Positions 17,893 through 27,090 of a stretch of 64,000 nucleotides of DNA are shown here, in pieces. Under the pieces are notes generated by a model. It searched no databases, had not been told where the DNA came from, and saw nothing but the letters and a program-made list of their open reading frames with translations. A program made the translations under genes and the position numbers. The stretch is from contig NZ_JACIDS010000003.1 in NCBI RefSeq assembly GCF_014196455.1, forward strand, positions 1 through 64,000, read 5' to 3'. This stretch comes from Kaistia hirudinis (GTDB taxonomy: Bacteria > Pseudomonadota > Alphaproteobacteria > Rhizobiales > Kaistiaceae). Position 1 is the stretch's first letter; each line of letters begins with the position of its first letter.

Positions 17893-19164
17893 TCACATCT
17901 TCGAAACGATCTCAGCCACATAGGCGTCGCGCATCGCCGTCATGACGGGGACGGTCGGGTAGCCGATGGCATATTTGCGGTAGATCGCCTCAGGCACGAG
18001 GAACTGCGCGTTCTTCGCGTCGATCGCATCGGTGATGGCGATGTCCTTGCGCGCCGTGCGCGAGGCCATGTTCTTCATCTTCCAGAACTGCGGCTCGTAG
18101 CTCATCGCATAGTCGATCAGCAGCATGGCGGCCGCCGGATGGACCGCGTTGCGGACCACGAAGATGCCGTCGCCGCCGCCGTCCTGGCCGTTGGCGAGCA
18201 GCGTGATGCGATAGGTCTCGGGGAGCTGCTTGTCCTGCACGAAGGTGTAGGCGTAGTCCTCCCAGACGGTGCCGATCGTCGCCGCGTTGTTGGCGATCAG
18301 GTTCTGCGTGTCGGCATTGCCGTTGGTGACCTCGACCAGCGGCGTGAGCTCGCGCAGATACGCCCAGACCGGCGTGAAGCAGCCGCTCGTCTTGACCCAT
18401 TCGGCGGCGGCGGCGTCATCCCAGCCGAAATCGCTCGCGAGCTTGTCGTGGCATTCGCCGGTCAGCATGCTCTGGGCGAGCGCATAGAGGAAATTCTCGC
18501 CTGAGCCGCCCTTGAGCGGCGAGGTGATCGCGACCTGCTTGGGATGAGCCTTGGCATAGGCGAGCAGTGCCGGGAAGTCGGCCGGGACCTCCTCGGGCTT
18601 CATGAGCGCGCTGTTGTAACCCATGCCGGTCTGGTCGCGGTGCAGCGGCATGAAGGTGCCGCCATGGTCGAAGCCGAACGACACGTGGAGCAGCGTCTCG
18701 TCGAAGTTCTTCGCCTCGGGGAGGACGTCGGCGAGCGGCAGATTGGCGATGATCGGCGTATTGCGCGTCTCGGCCGGGGTCGGTCCGGGCGCGAAATAGG
18801 CGTCGGCCGGCGAATCCTGATCCGCCTGGTGCACGGCGATCAGCTGCTGCTTCGCGACGTCTTCCTTCACGTCGTAGAAATTGACGCGGATTCCGTATTT
18901 CTTCTCGAAGCCGGGGATCACGGCCTCCTTCCAGAACACGGGGAAGGACGCGGCGAAGGAGTAGAGATTGACCTCTCCTTCCTGCTTCGCGACCGGAACC
19001 AGCACATCGTAGAAATTTTCGCGCGTCAGCGTCGCGGCGTCGAAATCGAGATGCTTCATGTTGAAGCTGTCGGTGCCGACCGGCTTCATGTCGGCGCTTG
19101 CCGACGCGGCCATGGCGGCGAGGGTCACTCCCGCCAGAAGGAGCACTCTGAGGCTGCGAGTCAC
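17893..19164 (-). CDS. ABC importer periplasmic solute-binding protein
   Basis: A 423-residue protein with an N-terminal signal peptide (cleavage near ASASADMK, about residue 25) and the fold expected of class D/F solute-binding proteins (SBP_bac_8-like). Segments such as GEVNLYSFAASFPVFWKE, FEKKYGIRVNFYDV and ITSPLKGGSGENFLYALAQ are typical of binding proteins for polyamines, iron(III), thiamine or phosphonates. Two cysteines around residues 243 and 266 may form a disulfide. It is first in a four-gene importer operon. The AT-rich stretch around 19256-19292 upstream, with TTGCAA in minus orientation, is the likely promoter region. The ligand is not identifiable from sequence. Confidence 0.87.
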   Translation of the reverse strand: MTRSLRVLLLAGVTLAAMAASASADMKPVGTDSFNMKHLDFDAATLTRENFYDVLVPVAKQEGEVNLYSFAASFPVFWKEAVIPGFEKKYGIRVNFYDVKEDVAKQQLIAVHQADQDSPADAYFAPGPTPAETRNTPIIANLPLADVLPEAKNFDETLLHVSFGFDHGGTFMPLHRDQTGMGYNSALMKPEEVPADFPALLAYAKAHPKQVAITSPLKGGSGENFLYALAQSMLTGECHDKLASDFGWDDAAAAEWVKTSGCFTPVWAYLRELTPLVEVTNGNADTQNLIANNAATIGTVWEDYAYTFVQDKQLPETYRITLLANGQDGGGDGIFVVRNAVHPAAAMLLIDYAMSYEPQFWKMKNMASRTARKDIAITDAIDAKNAQFLVPEAIYRKYAIGYPTVPVMTAMRDAYVAEIVSKM

Positions 19165-19412
19165 GGGTCGTCTCCTGCGTTGGGCACGGCCGGAGGGCCG
19201 GCTGAGATCGCGTCGGTGGGGTCAGGTAGGCGCGGCAGATGACAGGCCGATTACAGTTCGATTTATTTTTGCAAATGGAATTGAAATATTTCCCTTGCGG
19301 CCATGCCGCGATGGAATGAGGTTCCCGGCGTCCTGCGGCGAGGCCTGGTGCGCGCCGCGATCCCTCTGTCCACCGGCCCGGCGAAGGGCAACTGCGCGGA
19401 TCATCAATCGCA

Positions 19413-20024
19413 ATGATGTCAGACTCTTACGTCGATCGAATTCTCGCGCTCGAGGTCATCGAGCACGAGACGGGCACCGTGCCGTCGCCCCTGCCGGACC
19501 GCGCCGCGATCATCGTGTTCGGCCACCAGCTCGAGCCGGACGGCAGCATGAGGCCGCGCCTGCTGCAGCGTCTCGCCGTGGCGCATACGCTCGCCGCTGC
19601 CCATCCGGAGGCGCCGATCGTGCTCACCGGCGGCCCGCTCGGCACACCGCGCAGCGAGGCAGAGGCGATGGCGGGCGGGCTGGCGGAGGAAGGGATCTCA
19701 GCCGACCGGCTGCATCTCGAACCGCTGGCCGAGGACACGGTCGGCAATGCGCTGCTGTCCGTCCCGATCCTGGCGCGGCTCGGCGTGCGGCATGCCCAGC
19801 TGGTGTCGAGCACCTATCACGTCCGCCGTGGCCTGATCCTGCTCGAGGCAGTTGCCCGGCGGGCGGGGCTCGCCATCGTGTTCGACCACCTCGCGGCCCG
19901 CGATCCCGCGCTTCAGACCCCGCGCATCGGGATCAACGCGGCGGAACATGAGCTGATCCTGTCCGACCTCGCGCGCGCCCGCTCGCTGCCGCTTGCCGCA
20001 ATCGACGCGCGGGCTTCCGCCTAG
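19413..20024 (+). CDS. YdcF/SanA-family (DUF218) protein
   Basis: A 203-residue cytoplasmic protein with no signal peptide or membrane segment. It shows the DUF218 pattern: IIVFGHQLEPDGSMRPRLLQRLAVA, then PIVLTGGP, SEAEAMA, LAEDTVGNALLSV and VSSTYHVRRGLIL. These correspond to the conserved Gly, Ser, Thr and His/Arg positions of YdcF, which binds S-adenosylmethionine in E. coli, and of SanA. The biochemical role of the family is unsettled. It stands alone, with a 248-base gap upstream (no gene seen there) and a convergent LacI-type gene 12 bases downstream. ATG at 19413 or 19416. Confidence 0.8.
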   Translation: MMSDSYVDRILALEVIEHETGTVPSPLPDRAAIIVFGHQLEPDGSMRPRLLQRLAVAHTLAAAHPEAPIVLTGGPLGTPRSEAEAMAGGLAEEGISADRLHLEPLAEDTVGNALLSVPILARLGVRHAQLVSSTYHVRRGLILLEAVARRAGLAIVFDHLAARDPALQTPRIGINAAEHELILSDLARARSLPLAAIDARASA

Positions 20025-20036
20025 GCGACCCGCCGC

Positions 20037-21023
20037 TCAGGGCGTGGTGCGCGGCGGCCTTCGGCTTCGGGCGACCGCGCCGGCCGCGCGAACCTGCGCC
20101 TCGACGGGGAGGCGCAGCGTCTCAACCGGAGCGCCCGGATCGCGGACGCGGGCCAGCATGCGCGCGACCGCCTCGGCCGCGAGCCGCGCCGGCGACTGGC
20201 GAATGGTCGCGAGCCCGCCAGTGACCAGCGCGACCCAGCTGATATCGTCATAGCCGACGACCAGCACCTCGCCGGGAATGCGGCGCCCCGCGCCATGCAG
20301 CAACTCCATGACGGCGAGCGCGATCAGATCGTCGGCGCAGACCACCGCATCGAAATCCCCGGCCACCAGCGCCGCGGATGCTTCCGCGGGCAGTTCGCGG
20401 CTGAAGGGGATCCGGCGCTCCGTGACCGCGACATCACCGCCGATGGCCTCGAGGAAGCCACTCCGCCGCTCTTCGGCCGAGCTGATCGCAGGGCCTGAGA
20501 GCAGCAGCACGCGGCGGCGCCCCGCGGCGCGGACGATCCCCGCCTGCTGCCGTCCGCCCTCGATATGATCGGAACAGACGACATCGAAGCCCTCGACGGC
20601 GCGGTCGAGGACGACCATCGGCAGGCGCGGCGGCGCGGCGATGGCGGTGCCGACCGGGATCAGGAAGATGCCGTCGAGATTATGCGCGGCGATCTTGGCG
20701 AGCAGCTCGCGCTCCTGCTCCGCATTGTCGACCGTATCCGCAACCAGGACGAGATAGCCCTCCTTCTGCGCCGCGAGCGTGACCTCGCGCACGACCTCCG
20801 CGAACCAGGGATTGGAAAGATCCGGCACGATCAGGCCGAGCGTATGGGTCGAGCCGGTTCGAAGCGCCTGGGCGATCCGGTTCGGGCGATAGCCGAGCTC
20901 GCTCGCGGCGCGGCGAACCCGCTCCGACACATCGTCGGAGATCGGCCGCGTGCCGTTCAGGACATAGGACACGGTCGCGGTCGACACACCGGCAAGACGC
21001 GCCACATCGATCAGCCGGACCAT
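20037..21023 (-). CDS. LacI-family transcriptional regulator
   Basis: A 328-residue regulator. The N-terminal helix-turn-helix IDVARLAGVSTATVSYVLNGTRPIS (about residues 4-28) and hinge GYRPNRIAQALRTG are typical of LacI/GalR. The rest is a periplasmic-binding-like effector domain beginning TLGLIVPDLSNPWFAEV. Such proteins bind a sugar or other metabolite and repress nearby or distant operons. The neighbours (YdcF convergent, DUF763 divergent) are not sugar genes, so its target is not obvious; the ABC importer 1 kb away on the same strand is one possibility. The C-terminal residues are Arg-rich. Confidence 0.9.
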   Translation of the reverse strand: MVRLIDVARLAGVSTATVSYVLNGTRPISDDVSERVRRAASELGYRPNRIAQALRTGSTHTLGLIVPDLSNPWFAEVVREVTLAAQKEGYLVLVADTVDNAEQERELLAKIAAHNLDGIFLIPVGTAIAAPPRLPMVVLDRAVEGFDVVCSDHIEGGRQQAGIVRAAGRRRVLLLSGPAISSAEERRSGFLEAIGGDVAVTERRIPFSRELPAEASAALVAGDFDAVVCADDLIALAVMELLHGAGRRIPGEVLVVGYDDISWVALVTGGLATIRQSPARLAAEAVARMLARVRDPGAPVETLRLPVEAQVRAAGAVARSRRPPRTTP

Positions 21024-21024
21024 G

Positions 21025-21180
21025 CTACGAGCCCACCGCTTCGCGCCCCATGATGGCTGCCCAGCGGATGCCGAGCTTCAGAGACAGGGCGATGATCGTC
21101 GGATACGGCTGGAGGATGCGGACGAAACCGGCGGCATGGGCGTTCTCCCGAGCAGGCGTTATCTGCGTGGCTTTTGCCAT
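21025..21180 (-). CDS. Possible 51-residue protein directly before the LacI gene
   Basis: An open frame from ATG at 21178-21180 to a TAG one base before the LacI-type start. It encodes a Lys/Thr-rich start, then a moderately hydrophobic stretch TIIALSLKLGIRWAAIM that could be a membrane helix. I recognise no family. The one-base spacing to the next gene is what a co-translated leader gene would show, but there is no clear Shine-Dalgarno, and ORFs of this size arise by chance at this GC content. The rest of 21181-21348 holds nothing I can assign. Confidence 0.25.
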   Translation of the reverse strand: MAKATQITPARENAHAAGFVRILQPYPTIIALSLKLGIRWAAIMGREAVGS

Positions 21181-21348
21181 CGGATCGCCGCCGACGCAGT
21201 CCGCCGACGACAATCGGCCATAGGATGATCCAGACGGGGCGCTCTGTCATCGTCCGATGCGTGTATTCGCCTATTCGTCCCACCTAGAAGCCGACCAGCC
21301 TCGCGCCAGCGTCACGCTTTCTTGGCGGCGATCGGCATGATAGAAATC

Positions 21349-21363
21349 GTTCGTTCTTTGTTC
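21349..21363 (+). promoter_or_regulatory. LexA-type SOS box (GTTC-N7-GTTC)
   Basis: GTTC at 21349-21352 and GTTC at 21360-21363 are separated by exactly seven bases, the direct-repeat operator of alphaproteobacterial LexA. It ends 12 bases before the DUF763 start codon and touches its GGAG Shine-Dalgarno (21364-21367), a position where a bound repressor would block transcription. About two matches are expected by chance in 64 kb over both strands, so the location, not the match alone, is the argument. Confidence 0.5.
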
Positions 21364-21375
21364 CGGAGCGACATC

Positions 21376-22638
21376 ATGGCGAAGCGCGCGGGCAGCGCCG
21401 ATCTGCCGCTGCATGGCGGGCGGGTTCCCGCATGGCTCGGCCAGCGTATGACGCGGCTCGGCGCCGTCATCGCCGAAGCGATTTGCCAGCATTATGGCCG
21501 CGACGAGTTCCTTCGCCGCCTCGCCCATCCCTTCTGGTTCCAGTCCTTCGGCGCCGTCATGGGCATGGACTGGCACTCATCGGGCATCACCACCAGCGTC
21601 ATCGGCGCGCTGAAGCGCGGGCTGACACCGCTTTCGGGCGAGCTCGGCCTGCATGTCTGCGGCGGCCGCGGCACCCATTCGCGCGCGACGCCGGGCGAAC
21701 TCATGGCGATTGGCGAGCGCGTCGGCCTCGACGGCGCCGCGCTGGCGCGCGCCTCGCGGCTTGTCGCCAAGGTCGACAGTGCCGCGGTTCAGGATGGCTT
21801 CGATCTCTATCTGCACGGCTTCATCGTCACCGACGACGGCAAATGGGTCGTCGTCCAGCAGGGCATGAACGGCGACAGCCGCCTGGCGCGGCGCTATCAC
21901 TGGCTCTCCGAAGGGCTGACGAGCTTCGTCGACGCGCCGCATGCCGCGATCGACGGGCGCAGCTGCGGCACGATCGTGAACCTTGCCGACCATCGCGCGG
22001 CCCCGGCCCGCAAGGCGCAACTCGACCTGCTGACGGATCTCGGGCCGGACGGCATCGTGAACGAGGCGACCGCCCTGCAGCCCGCCAAAGCGCCCGCCGC
22101 CGCGCCGGACGCTCCGTTCCTGCCGCATCTCGTCATGCCCGCCCATCACGACGTCAGGCCGAAGGACGTCATGATGCGCCGCCTGCACGGGGCGCTGGCC
22201 GCCGCAGCCGAGCAGGGTCCAACCGATTTTTCCGAATTGCTTCTGGTGCCCGGCGTCGGCGCGCGCACCGTACGCTCGCTCGCGCTCGTTGCCGAGATCG
22301 TGCATGGCACGCCCTGCCGCTTCGCCGATCCGGCGCGCTTCTCGCTCGCCCATGGCGGCAAGGACCGCCACCCCTATCCCGTGCCGACCCGCGTGCTCGA
22401 CCAGACGATCACCGTGCTGAAATCCGCCGTCACCGCTGCGCGCCTCGGCAATGATGAGAAGCTGGACGCGATCCGGCGACTTGATCGGGAGGCGCGACGC
22501 CTGGAGGGCCAGGTCGGCGGCCCGTCCTTCCAGGAATTCGTCGGCGAGGAGCGCCGCCGCTCGCATGATTATGGCGGGCGCAGCGTCTTCGGCTGGGAGC
22601 CGCCCGAGGCGGAGATGGAGTCCAGCCGCCGGGGCTGA
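21376..22638 (+). CDS. DUF763 protein with a helix-hairpin-helix-like motif
   Basis: A 420-residue soluble protein of the DUF763 family (PF05559), known in archaea and bacteria with no established function. Conserved blocks are visible in order: ADLPLHGGRVPAWL near the N-terminus, FWFQSFGAVMGMDWHSSGITT (split around residue 65), GGRGTHSRATPGEL, AKVDSAAVQDGFDLYLH, WVVVQQGMN and ARRYHWLS. At about residues 288-305, LLLVPGVGARTVRSLALVAE fits a helix-hairpin-helix, a non-specific DNA-binding element. The ATG at 21376 has a GGAG Shine-Dalgarno 8 bases upstream; an upstream ATG at 21322 would add non-conserved residues and place the SOS-type box inside the gene. A role in DNA repair is inferred from the HhH and the LexA-type box. 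Confidence 0.85.
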   Translation: MAKRAGSADLPLHGGRVPAWLGQRMTRLGAVIAEAICQHYGRDEFLRRLAHPFWFQSFGAVMGMDWHSSGITTSVIGALKRGLTPLSGELGLHVCGGRGTHSRATPGELMAIGERVGLDGAALARASRLVAKVDSAAVQDGFDLYLHGFIVTDDGKWVVVQQGMNGDSRLARRYHWLSEGLTSFVDAPHAAIDGRSCGTIVNLADHRAAPARKAQLDLLTDLGPDGIVNEATALQPAKAPAAAPDAPFLPHLVMPAHHDVRPKDVMMRRLHGALAAAAEQGPTDFSELLLVPGVGARTVRSLALVAEIVHGTPCRFADPARFSLAHGGKDRHPYPVPTRVLDQTITVLKSAVTAARLGNDEKLDAIRRLDREARRLEGQVGGPSFQEFVGEERRRSHDYGGRSVFGWEPPEAEMESSRRG

Positions 22639-22650
22639 GCCGCCAAAAGC

Positions 22651-23526
22651 TCAGTCGCGCTTCAGCAGGCGGCAGACCGCATCAAGCTGTTCCAGCGTCG
22701 AATAGCCGATCTTGAGCGTGCCCGAGCCGTCGCGGCGGTGATCGATCGTGACCAGCAGCCCGAGCGTATCCGACAGCAGACGCTCCAACGCCCGCGTGTT
22801 CGCGTCCTTGTCCGCCTTCGGCTTGGCGGCGCCGCGCTTCGGCTCCTTCTCCTGCTGCGTCAGCGCCTCGGCGTCGCGGACGGTCAGCCCGCCCTCGACG
22901 ATGCGCGCCGCGACGGCGGCCGGATCCTCGACCGTGACCAGCGCCCGCGCATGGCCGGCCGTCAGCTTGCCGTCGCGGAGGTAGTCCTTAACGCTTTCGG
23001 GCAGCTTCAGCAGCCGCAGCGTATTGGCGACATGCGGCCGGCTCTTGCCGATCACATCGGCGAGCGCGGTCTGGCTATAGGCGAACTCGTCGATCAGCTG
23101 CTGATAGCCGAGCGCCTCCTCCAGTGGGTTCAAATCGCTGCGCTGGACATTCTCGATGATCGCGAGCTCGAGCGCTTCCTGATCGGAGACATTGTTGATG
23201 ATGACCGGCACGTCGTGCAGGCCCGCACGCTGCGCCGCGCGCCAGCGCCGCTCGCCCGCGATGATCTCGAAGCTGTCGCTGCCGGCCGGCACCTGCCGGA
23301 CCAGGATCGGCTGCACGATGCCCTTTTCGCGGACCGACGCGGTGAGATCGGCGAGGTCCTCCTCGCCGAAGGACCGGCGCGGATTGCGCGGATTGGGCCG
23401 CAGGAAGGCCGTCGGCACGCGGCGCGACGAACGCGCCCGCTCGCTCACCACCGCTTCCGTGTCGACATCCCCGATCAGGGCGGCGAGTCCGCGGCCGAGC
23501 CGCCGGCGCGATCCGTCTTCGCTCAT
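22651..23526 (-). CDS. parB: Chromosome partitioning protein ParB
   Basis: A 291-residue ParB/Spo0J. The N-terminus reads RRRLGRGLAALIGD, a conserved segment that contacts ParA. Then come the RPNPRNPRRSF region, the CTP-binding GERRWRAAQRAGL box (about residues 92-104), the ENVQRSDLNPLEEA segment and a helix-turn-helix YSQTALADVIGKSRPHVANTLRLLKLP (about 151-177) that reads parS. A C-terminal dimerisation domain ends the protein. It loads on parS as a CTP-dependent clamp and, with ParA, segregates the origin region. Two parS sites lie within 4 kb. It is downstream of parA, 27 bases away, in the usual parAB order. Confidence 0.96.
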   Translation of the reverse strand: MSEDGSRRRLGRGLAALIGDVDTEAVVSERARSSRRVPTAFLRPNPRNPRRSFGEEDLADLTASVREKGIVQPILVRQVPAGSDSFEIIAGERRWRAAQRAGLHDVPVIINNVSDQEALELAIIENVQRSDLNPLEEALGYQQLIDEFAYSQTALADVIGKSRPHVANTLRLLKLPESVKDYLRDGKLTAGHARALVTVEDPAAVAARIVEGGLTVRDAEALTQQEKEPKRGAAKPKADKDANTRALERLLSDTLGLLVTIDHRRDGSGTLKIGYSTLEQLDAVCRLLKRD

Positions 23527-23553
23527 CTTCGATCTCCCGAACTGGACGCGTCC

Positions 23554-24402
23554 TCAGGCGGCACGCAGCCGCTTCTCGCGCTGGATGATCTCCGACGCGA
23601 GCCGCAAATAGGCCTGGCTCCCCGTCGATTTGAAATCGTAGAGCAGCACCGGCTTTCCATGCGACGGCGCTTCCGAAATGCGGACATTGCGCGGAATGAT
23701 GGTCTCGTAGACCGCCTCGCCCATATGCGCGCGCACATCGGCCACGACCTGGCCGGCGAGATTGTTGCGGCTGTCGAACATGGTCATCACGATGCCGTGG
23801 ATCGACAGCTCCGGATTGAGTGCCTGACGCACCTGCTCCACCGTCGCCAGCAACTGGCTGAGACCCTCGAGCGCGAAAAATTCGCATTGCAACGGCACCA
23901 GGATCGAATGCGACGCCGACAGCGCGTTGATGGTGAGCAGGTTCAGCGATGGCGGGCAATCGACCAGAACATACGTATAGTTTCGGCCACGAATCGATTC
24001 CGCGCGCTGCATATGGCTGGCAATCGCCCGGCGCAGGCGGAACGCTCGATCCGAGCGGCTGGCAATCTCGAGCTCGACGCCGAGCAGGTCCATGGTCGAC
24101 GGGGCGACGGACAGGCGCGGCACGGCCGTCTCGACGACGATCTCGGACAGCACGGAGTCGCCGACCATCAGATCATAGGTCGAGCGCAGACGGCTCTTGC
24201 GGTCGATGCCGAGGCCGGTGGATGCGTTGCCTTGTGGATCCAGATCGACGATCAGCACCTCCTCGCCGATCGCAGCCAGCGCCGTGCCGAGATTGATCGC
24301 CGTCGTGGTCTTGCCGACGCCACCCTTCTGGTTCGCCAGCGCGATCACACGCGGATGCGCGGGCAGCAATGAGGGCGTCGCGTAGCTCTCGCTCAGGGTC
24401 AT
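23554..24402 (-). CDS. parA: Chromosome partitioning ATPase ParA
   Basis: A 282-residue ParA/Soj with the deviant Walker A motif KGGVGKTT at about residues 26-33, including the signature lysine two residues after the start of the motif. Walker A', VLVDCPPSLNLLTINAL, and the switch-like IVDLDPQGNASTGLG also fit. It binds DNA non-specifically as an ATP dimer and moves ParB-parS complexes. A stretch of about 20 residues before the ATPase core is variable in the family. It is upstream of parB and downstream of rsmG, the standard gidA-gidB-parA-parB order near bacterial origins. Confidence 0.96.
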   Translation of the reverse strand: MTLSESYATPSLLPAHPRVIALANQKGGVGKTTTAINLGTALAAIGEEVLIVDLDPQGNASTGLGIDRKSRLRSTYDLMVGDSVLSEIVVETAVPRLSVAPSTMDLLGVELEIASRSDRAFRLRRAIASHMQRAESIRGRNYTYVLVDCPPSLNLLTINALSASHSILVPLQCEFFALEGLSQLLATVEQVRQALNPELSIHGIVMTMFDSRNNLAGQVVADVRAHMGEAVYETIIPRNVRISEAPSHGKPVLLYDFKSTGSQAYLRLASEIIQREKRLRAA

Positions 24403-24423
24403 CGGAGGCCTCTTCCAATGCGC

Positions 24424-25062
24424 TCAGCGGGACGAAAGCCGCTTCGCCCCGAGGATCTCCACGATCGTGCTGTCGCGATCGATCATGCTCTTGTGTCTTA
24501 CCAGATCGAGCGACCAAGATTTAGAGGCTTCCGCCAGTTCCGCATCGAAATCTCCACCTTTATGAAAGGCGGCCCGCGTGCCGGCGGCGAAGAGCGGCTC
24601 GGCGAGGTCGAGCAGATCAGTGAGCGAGGCCAGCGCGCGTGCGCTGATGTAATCGACCGGTTCCCGCCATTGTTTCAGTACCGATTCGATCCGCCCCTCA
24701 TGGACGGTCGCCGGCGCCCCCGTCTCGCGAATGACGCTGCGCAGAAAGGCGCATTTGCGCTGATTGCTCTCGACGAGATGGACGACCGCACCCTCGCGTC
24801 CTGTCAGCAGAATGGCCGTGATCATCCCAGGCAGGCCAGCCCCGGACCCGAGGTCGACCCAGCGCAGGACGTTCGGGAACTGGGCGACCAGTTGCGCCGA
24901 ATCGGCTATGTGCCGCTGCCAGACCTCACCGAGCGTCTTCGGCGACACCAGATTCTGGGCCGGCTGCCAGCGGCGCAGCAGTGCGACATAGGCTTCGAGG
25001 CGCGCCAGTGTTTCACGTGAAACAGGCAGGATGCGGCTGACGGCCGTCGAATCGTCGCTCAT
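24424..25062 (-). CDS. rsmG: 16S rRNA (guanine-N7) methyltransferase RsmG
   Basis: A 212-residue S-adenosylmethionine-dependent methyltransferase that makes m7G527 in 16S rRNA. The SAM-binding motif [12 protein letters not shown] is at about residues 88-99, followed by [14 protein letters not shown] and ISARALASL, all typical of RsmG/GidB. Loss of it gives low-level streptomycin resistance in many bacteria. The start codon overlaps the mnmG stop (ATGA), so the two are co-translated. A perfect parS lies inside its first 20 codons, so the PVSRETLAR residues are encoded by a segregation site. Confidence 0.95.
   Translation of the reverse strand: MSDDSTAVSRILPVSRETLARLEAYVALLRRWQPAQNLVSPKTLGEVWQRHIADSAQLVAQFPNVLRWVDLGSGAGLPGMITAILLTGREGAVVHLVESNQRKCAFLRSVIRETGAPATVHEGRIESVLKQWREPVDYISARALASLTDLLDLAEPLFAAGTRAAFHKGGDFDAELAEASKSWSLDLVRHKSMIDRDSTIVEILGAKRLSSR
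25009..25024. other. parS centromere site 1
   Basis: TGTTTCACGTGAAACA, a perfect 16-base palindrome identical to the general bacterial parS consensus, lies within the 5' end of rsmG and 1.5 kb from parB. ParB would load here. The full 16-base match is extremely unlikely by chance. Confidence 0.95.
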
Positions 25063-27014
25063 GCCGCACCCCGCTCGACACCAACGCCCGACGGCGATCC
25101 GCTCGCATCCGCTGCGAGCGCAGCGCTCTGGGCAAGCGACGCCGCGCCCGTTGGCGACTCAGTGCGCCGCCCCGGCCGTCGTGTCCGCGCCAGAATGAGC
25201 GCCAGAGCGGCCGGTGTCATGCCCTCGATCCGCGCGGCTTGGCCGAGCGTGGTGGGACGAACCGTGCTGAGGCGCAGCTTCAATTCGTTCGACAGGCCGT
25301 CCATGCCGGCGAAGTCGAGATCGTCCGGCAGTGTGACGCCTTCGTCGCGCCGCACCGAATCGATGTCGTGCCGCTGGCGGTCGAGATAGACGGCGTATTT
25401 CGCGTCCGATTCGATCTGCGCCAGGATGGCTTGCGGGAACGCACCGAGCTCCGGCCAGATCAGGGCGAGCCGCGCGGGCGTCACATCGGGATAGGCGAGC
25501 AGATCGAAGGCAGAGCGCCGGACGCCGTCCTGATTGACAGCGAGCCCGCGGCGGGCCGCTTCGGTCGGCGTCAGCGCCACGCCACGATAGAGATCCGCCG
25601 CCTGCGCGAGCTGAGCCTTCTTCTCGCCGAAACGCTGCCGACGCTCAGTGCCGATGAGCCCCAGCGCATCGCCCCAGTCGGTCAGGCGCTGATCGGCATT
25701 GTCGGCCCGCAGCGACAGCCGGTATTCGGCGCGCGAGGTGAACATCCGATAGGGCTCCGACACGCCGCGCGTGACGAGGTCGTCGATCATCACGCCGATA
25801 TAGCTGTCGGACCGCGCAAAGGTGACGCCATCGGCGCCGCCCGCCCGACGCGCCGCATTGAGACCGGCAACCAGACCCTGGGCCGCCGCCTCCTCATACC
25901 CGGTCGTGCCATTGATCTGCCCGGCGAGGAAAAGACCGGCAACGCGCTTGGTCTCAAGCGTCGCCCGCAATTCGCGCGGATCGACATGGTCATACTCGAT
26001 CGCATAGCCCGGCCGGAGAATCGCCGCCTTCTCGAGCCCAGGGATGGAAGCAACCAGCGCGCGCTGCACATCCTCCGGCAACGACGTCGAGATGCCATTG
26101 GGATAGATCGTCGGATCGTCGAGCCCTTCCGGCTCGAGGAAGATCTGATGCCCATCGCGTTCACCGAAGCGGACCACCTTGTCCTCGATGCTCGGGCAAT
26201 AGCGCGGTCCCCGGCTTTCGATCTGGCCGGAATACATGGGCGAGCGCGCGAGGTTCTCGCGGATGACGCGATGGGTCTCCGCCGTCGTCCGCGTGATGAA
26301 GCAATCGACCTGCGGGCGCGTGATCGCCGCGGTGAGCATCGAGAACGGCTCGGGCTCCTCGTCACCGGGCTGGCGATCGAGCGACGCCCAGTCGATCGTG
26401 CGACCATCCAGTCGCGGCGGTGTTCCCGTCTTAAGACGCGCCAGGCGGAAGCCCGCCCGCTCCAGCGTCACGGAGAGGCCGAGCGCCGGCTGCTCGCCGA
26501 CGCGCCCCGCCGGAATCTTGGTTTCGCCAATATGGATCAGGCCGCGCAGGAAGGTGCCAGTCGTAATCACCACCGCGGAGCAACGAAGGACCCGTCCATC
26601 GGCCAGCACGACTGCATTGACCGCCCCGTCGACAATGTCGATATCGTGGGCCTCGCCTTCGACGACCGTCAGTCCGGAGGTCTCGGCGATCGCGGTCTGC
26701 ATCGCCTCGCGATAAAGCTTGCGATCGGCCTGCGCGCGCGGTCCACGCACCGCTGGCCCCTTGCGTCGGTTGAGCAGGCGGAACTGAATCCCGGCCGCGT
26801 CGGCCACGCGGCCCATCAGCCCATCGAGCGCGTCGATCTCGCGGACGAGATGACCCTTGCCGAGTCCGCCAATGGCCGGATTGCAGGACATCACGCCGAT
26901 GGTCGCGTGCTGATGCGTCAACAGCGCCACCGCCGCGCCCATGCGGGCAGCCCCTGCCGCCGCCTCGCAGCCGGCATGCCCACCGCCAATGACCACCACA
27001 TCGAAGGACGTCAT
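25059..27014 (-). CDS. mnmG: tRNA uridine 5-carboxymethylaminomethyl modification enzyme MnmG
   Basis: A 651-residue FAD enzyme that works with MnmE to add carboxymethylaminomethyl to wobble U34 of certain tRNAs. The Rossmann motif [13 protein letters not shown] is at about residues 6-18; [20 protein letters not shown] and [14 protein letters not shown] are MnmG/GidA signatures. The C-terminus extends about 38 residues beyond the usual end (after LILARTRR) with an Ala/Ser/Pro-rich tail. ATG at 27014 follows a purine-rich GGGAAGAAG; an ATG at 27029 would add five residues (MFGKK). It overlaps rsmG by four bases and is separated from mnmE by a parS-containing gap. Confidence 0.95.
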   Translation of the reverse strand: MTSFDVVVIGGGHAGCEAAAGAARMGAAVALLTHQHATIGVMSCNPAIGGLGKGHLVREIDALDGLMGRVADAAGIQFRLLNRRKGPAVRGPRAQADRKLYREAMQTAIAETSGLTVVEGEAHDIDIVDGAVNAVVLADGRVLRCSAVVITTGTFLRGLIHIGETKIPAGRVGEQPALGLSVTLERAGFRLARLKTGTPPRLDGRTIDWASLDRQPGDEEPEPFSMLTAAITRPQVDCFITRTTAETHRVIRENLARSPMYSGQIESRGPRYCPSIEDKVVRFGERDGHQIFLEPEGLDDPTIYPNGISTSLPEDVQRALVASIPGLEKAAILRPGYAIEYDHVDPRELRATLETKRVAGLFLAGQINGTTGYEEAAAQGLVAGLNAARRAGGADGVTFARSDSYIGVMIDDLVTRGVSEPYRMFTSRAEYRLSLRADNADQRLTDWGDALGLIGTERRQRFGEKKAQLAQAADLYRGVALTPTEAARRGLAVNQDGVRRSAFDLLAYPDVTPARLALIWPELGAFPQAILAQIESDAKYAVYLDRQRHDIDSVRRDEGVTLPDDLDFAGMDGLSNELKLRLSTVRPTTLGQAARIEGMTPAALALILARTRRPGRRTESPTGAASLAQSAALAADASGSPSGVGVERGAA

Positions 27015-27090
27015 CTTCTTCCCAAACATCTTGTCTGCGCGTCCGCCGCGCGCTTCGCTGTACCGATCCGGACGCCGTCCGTCAAAGACC

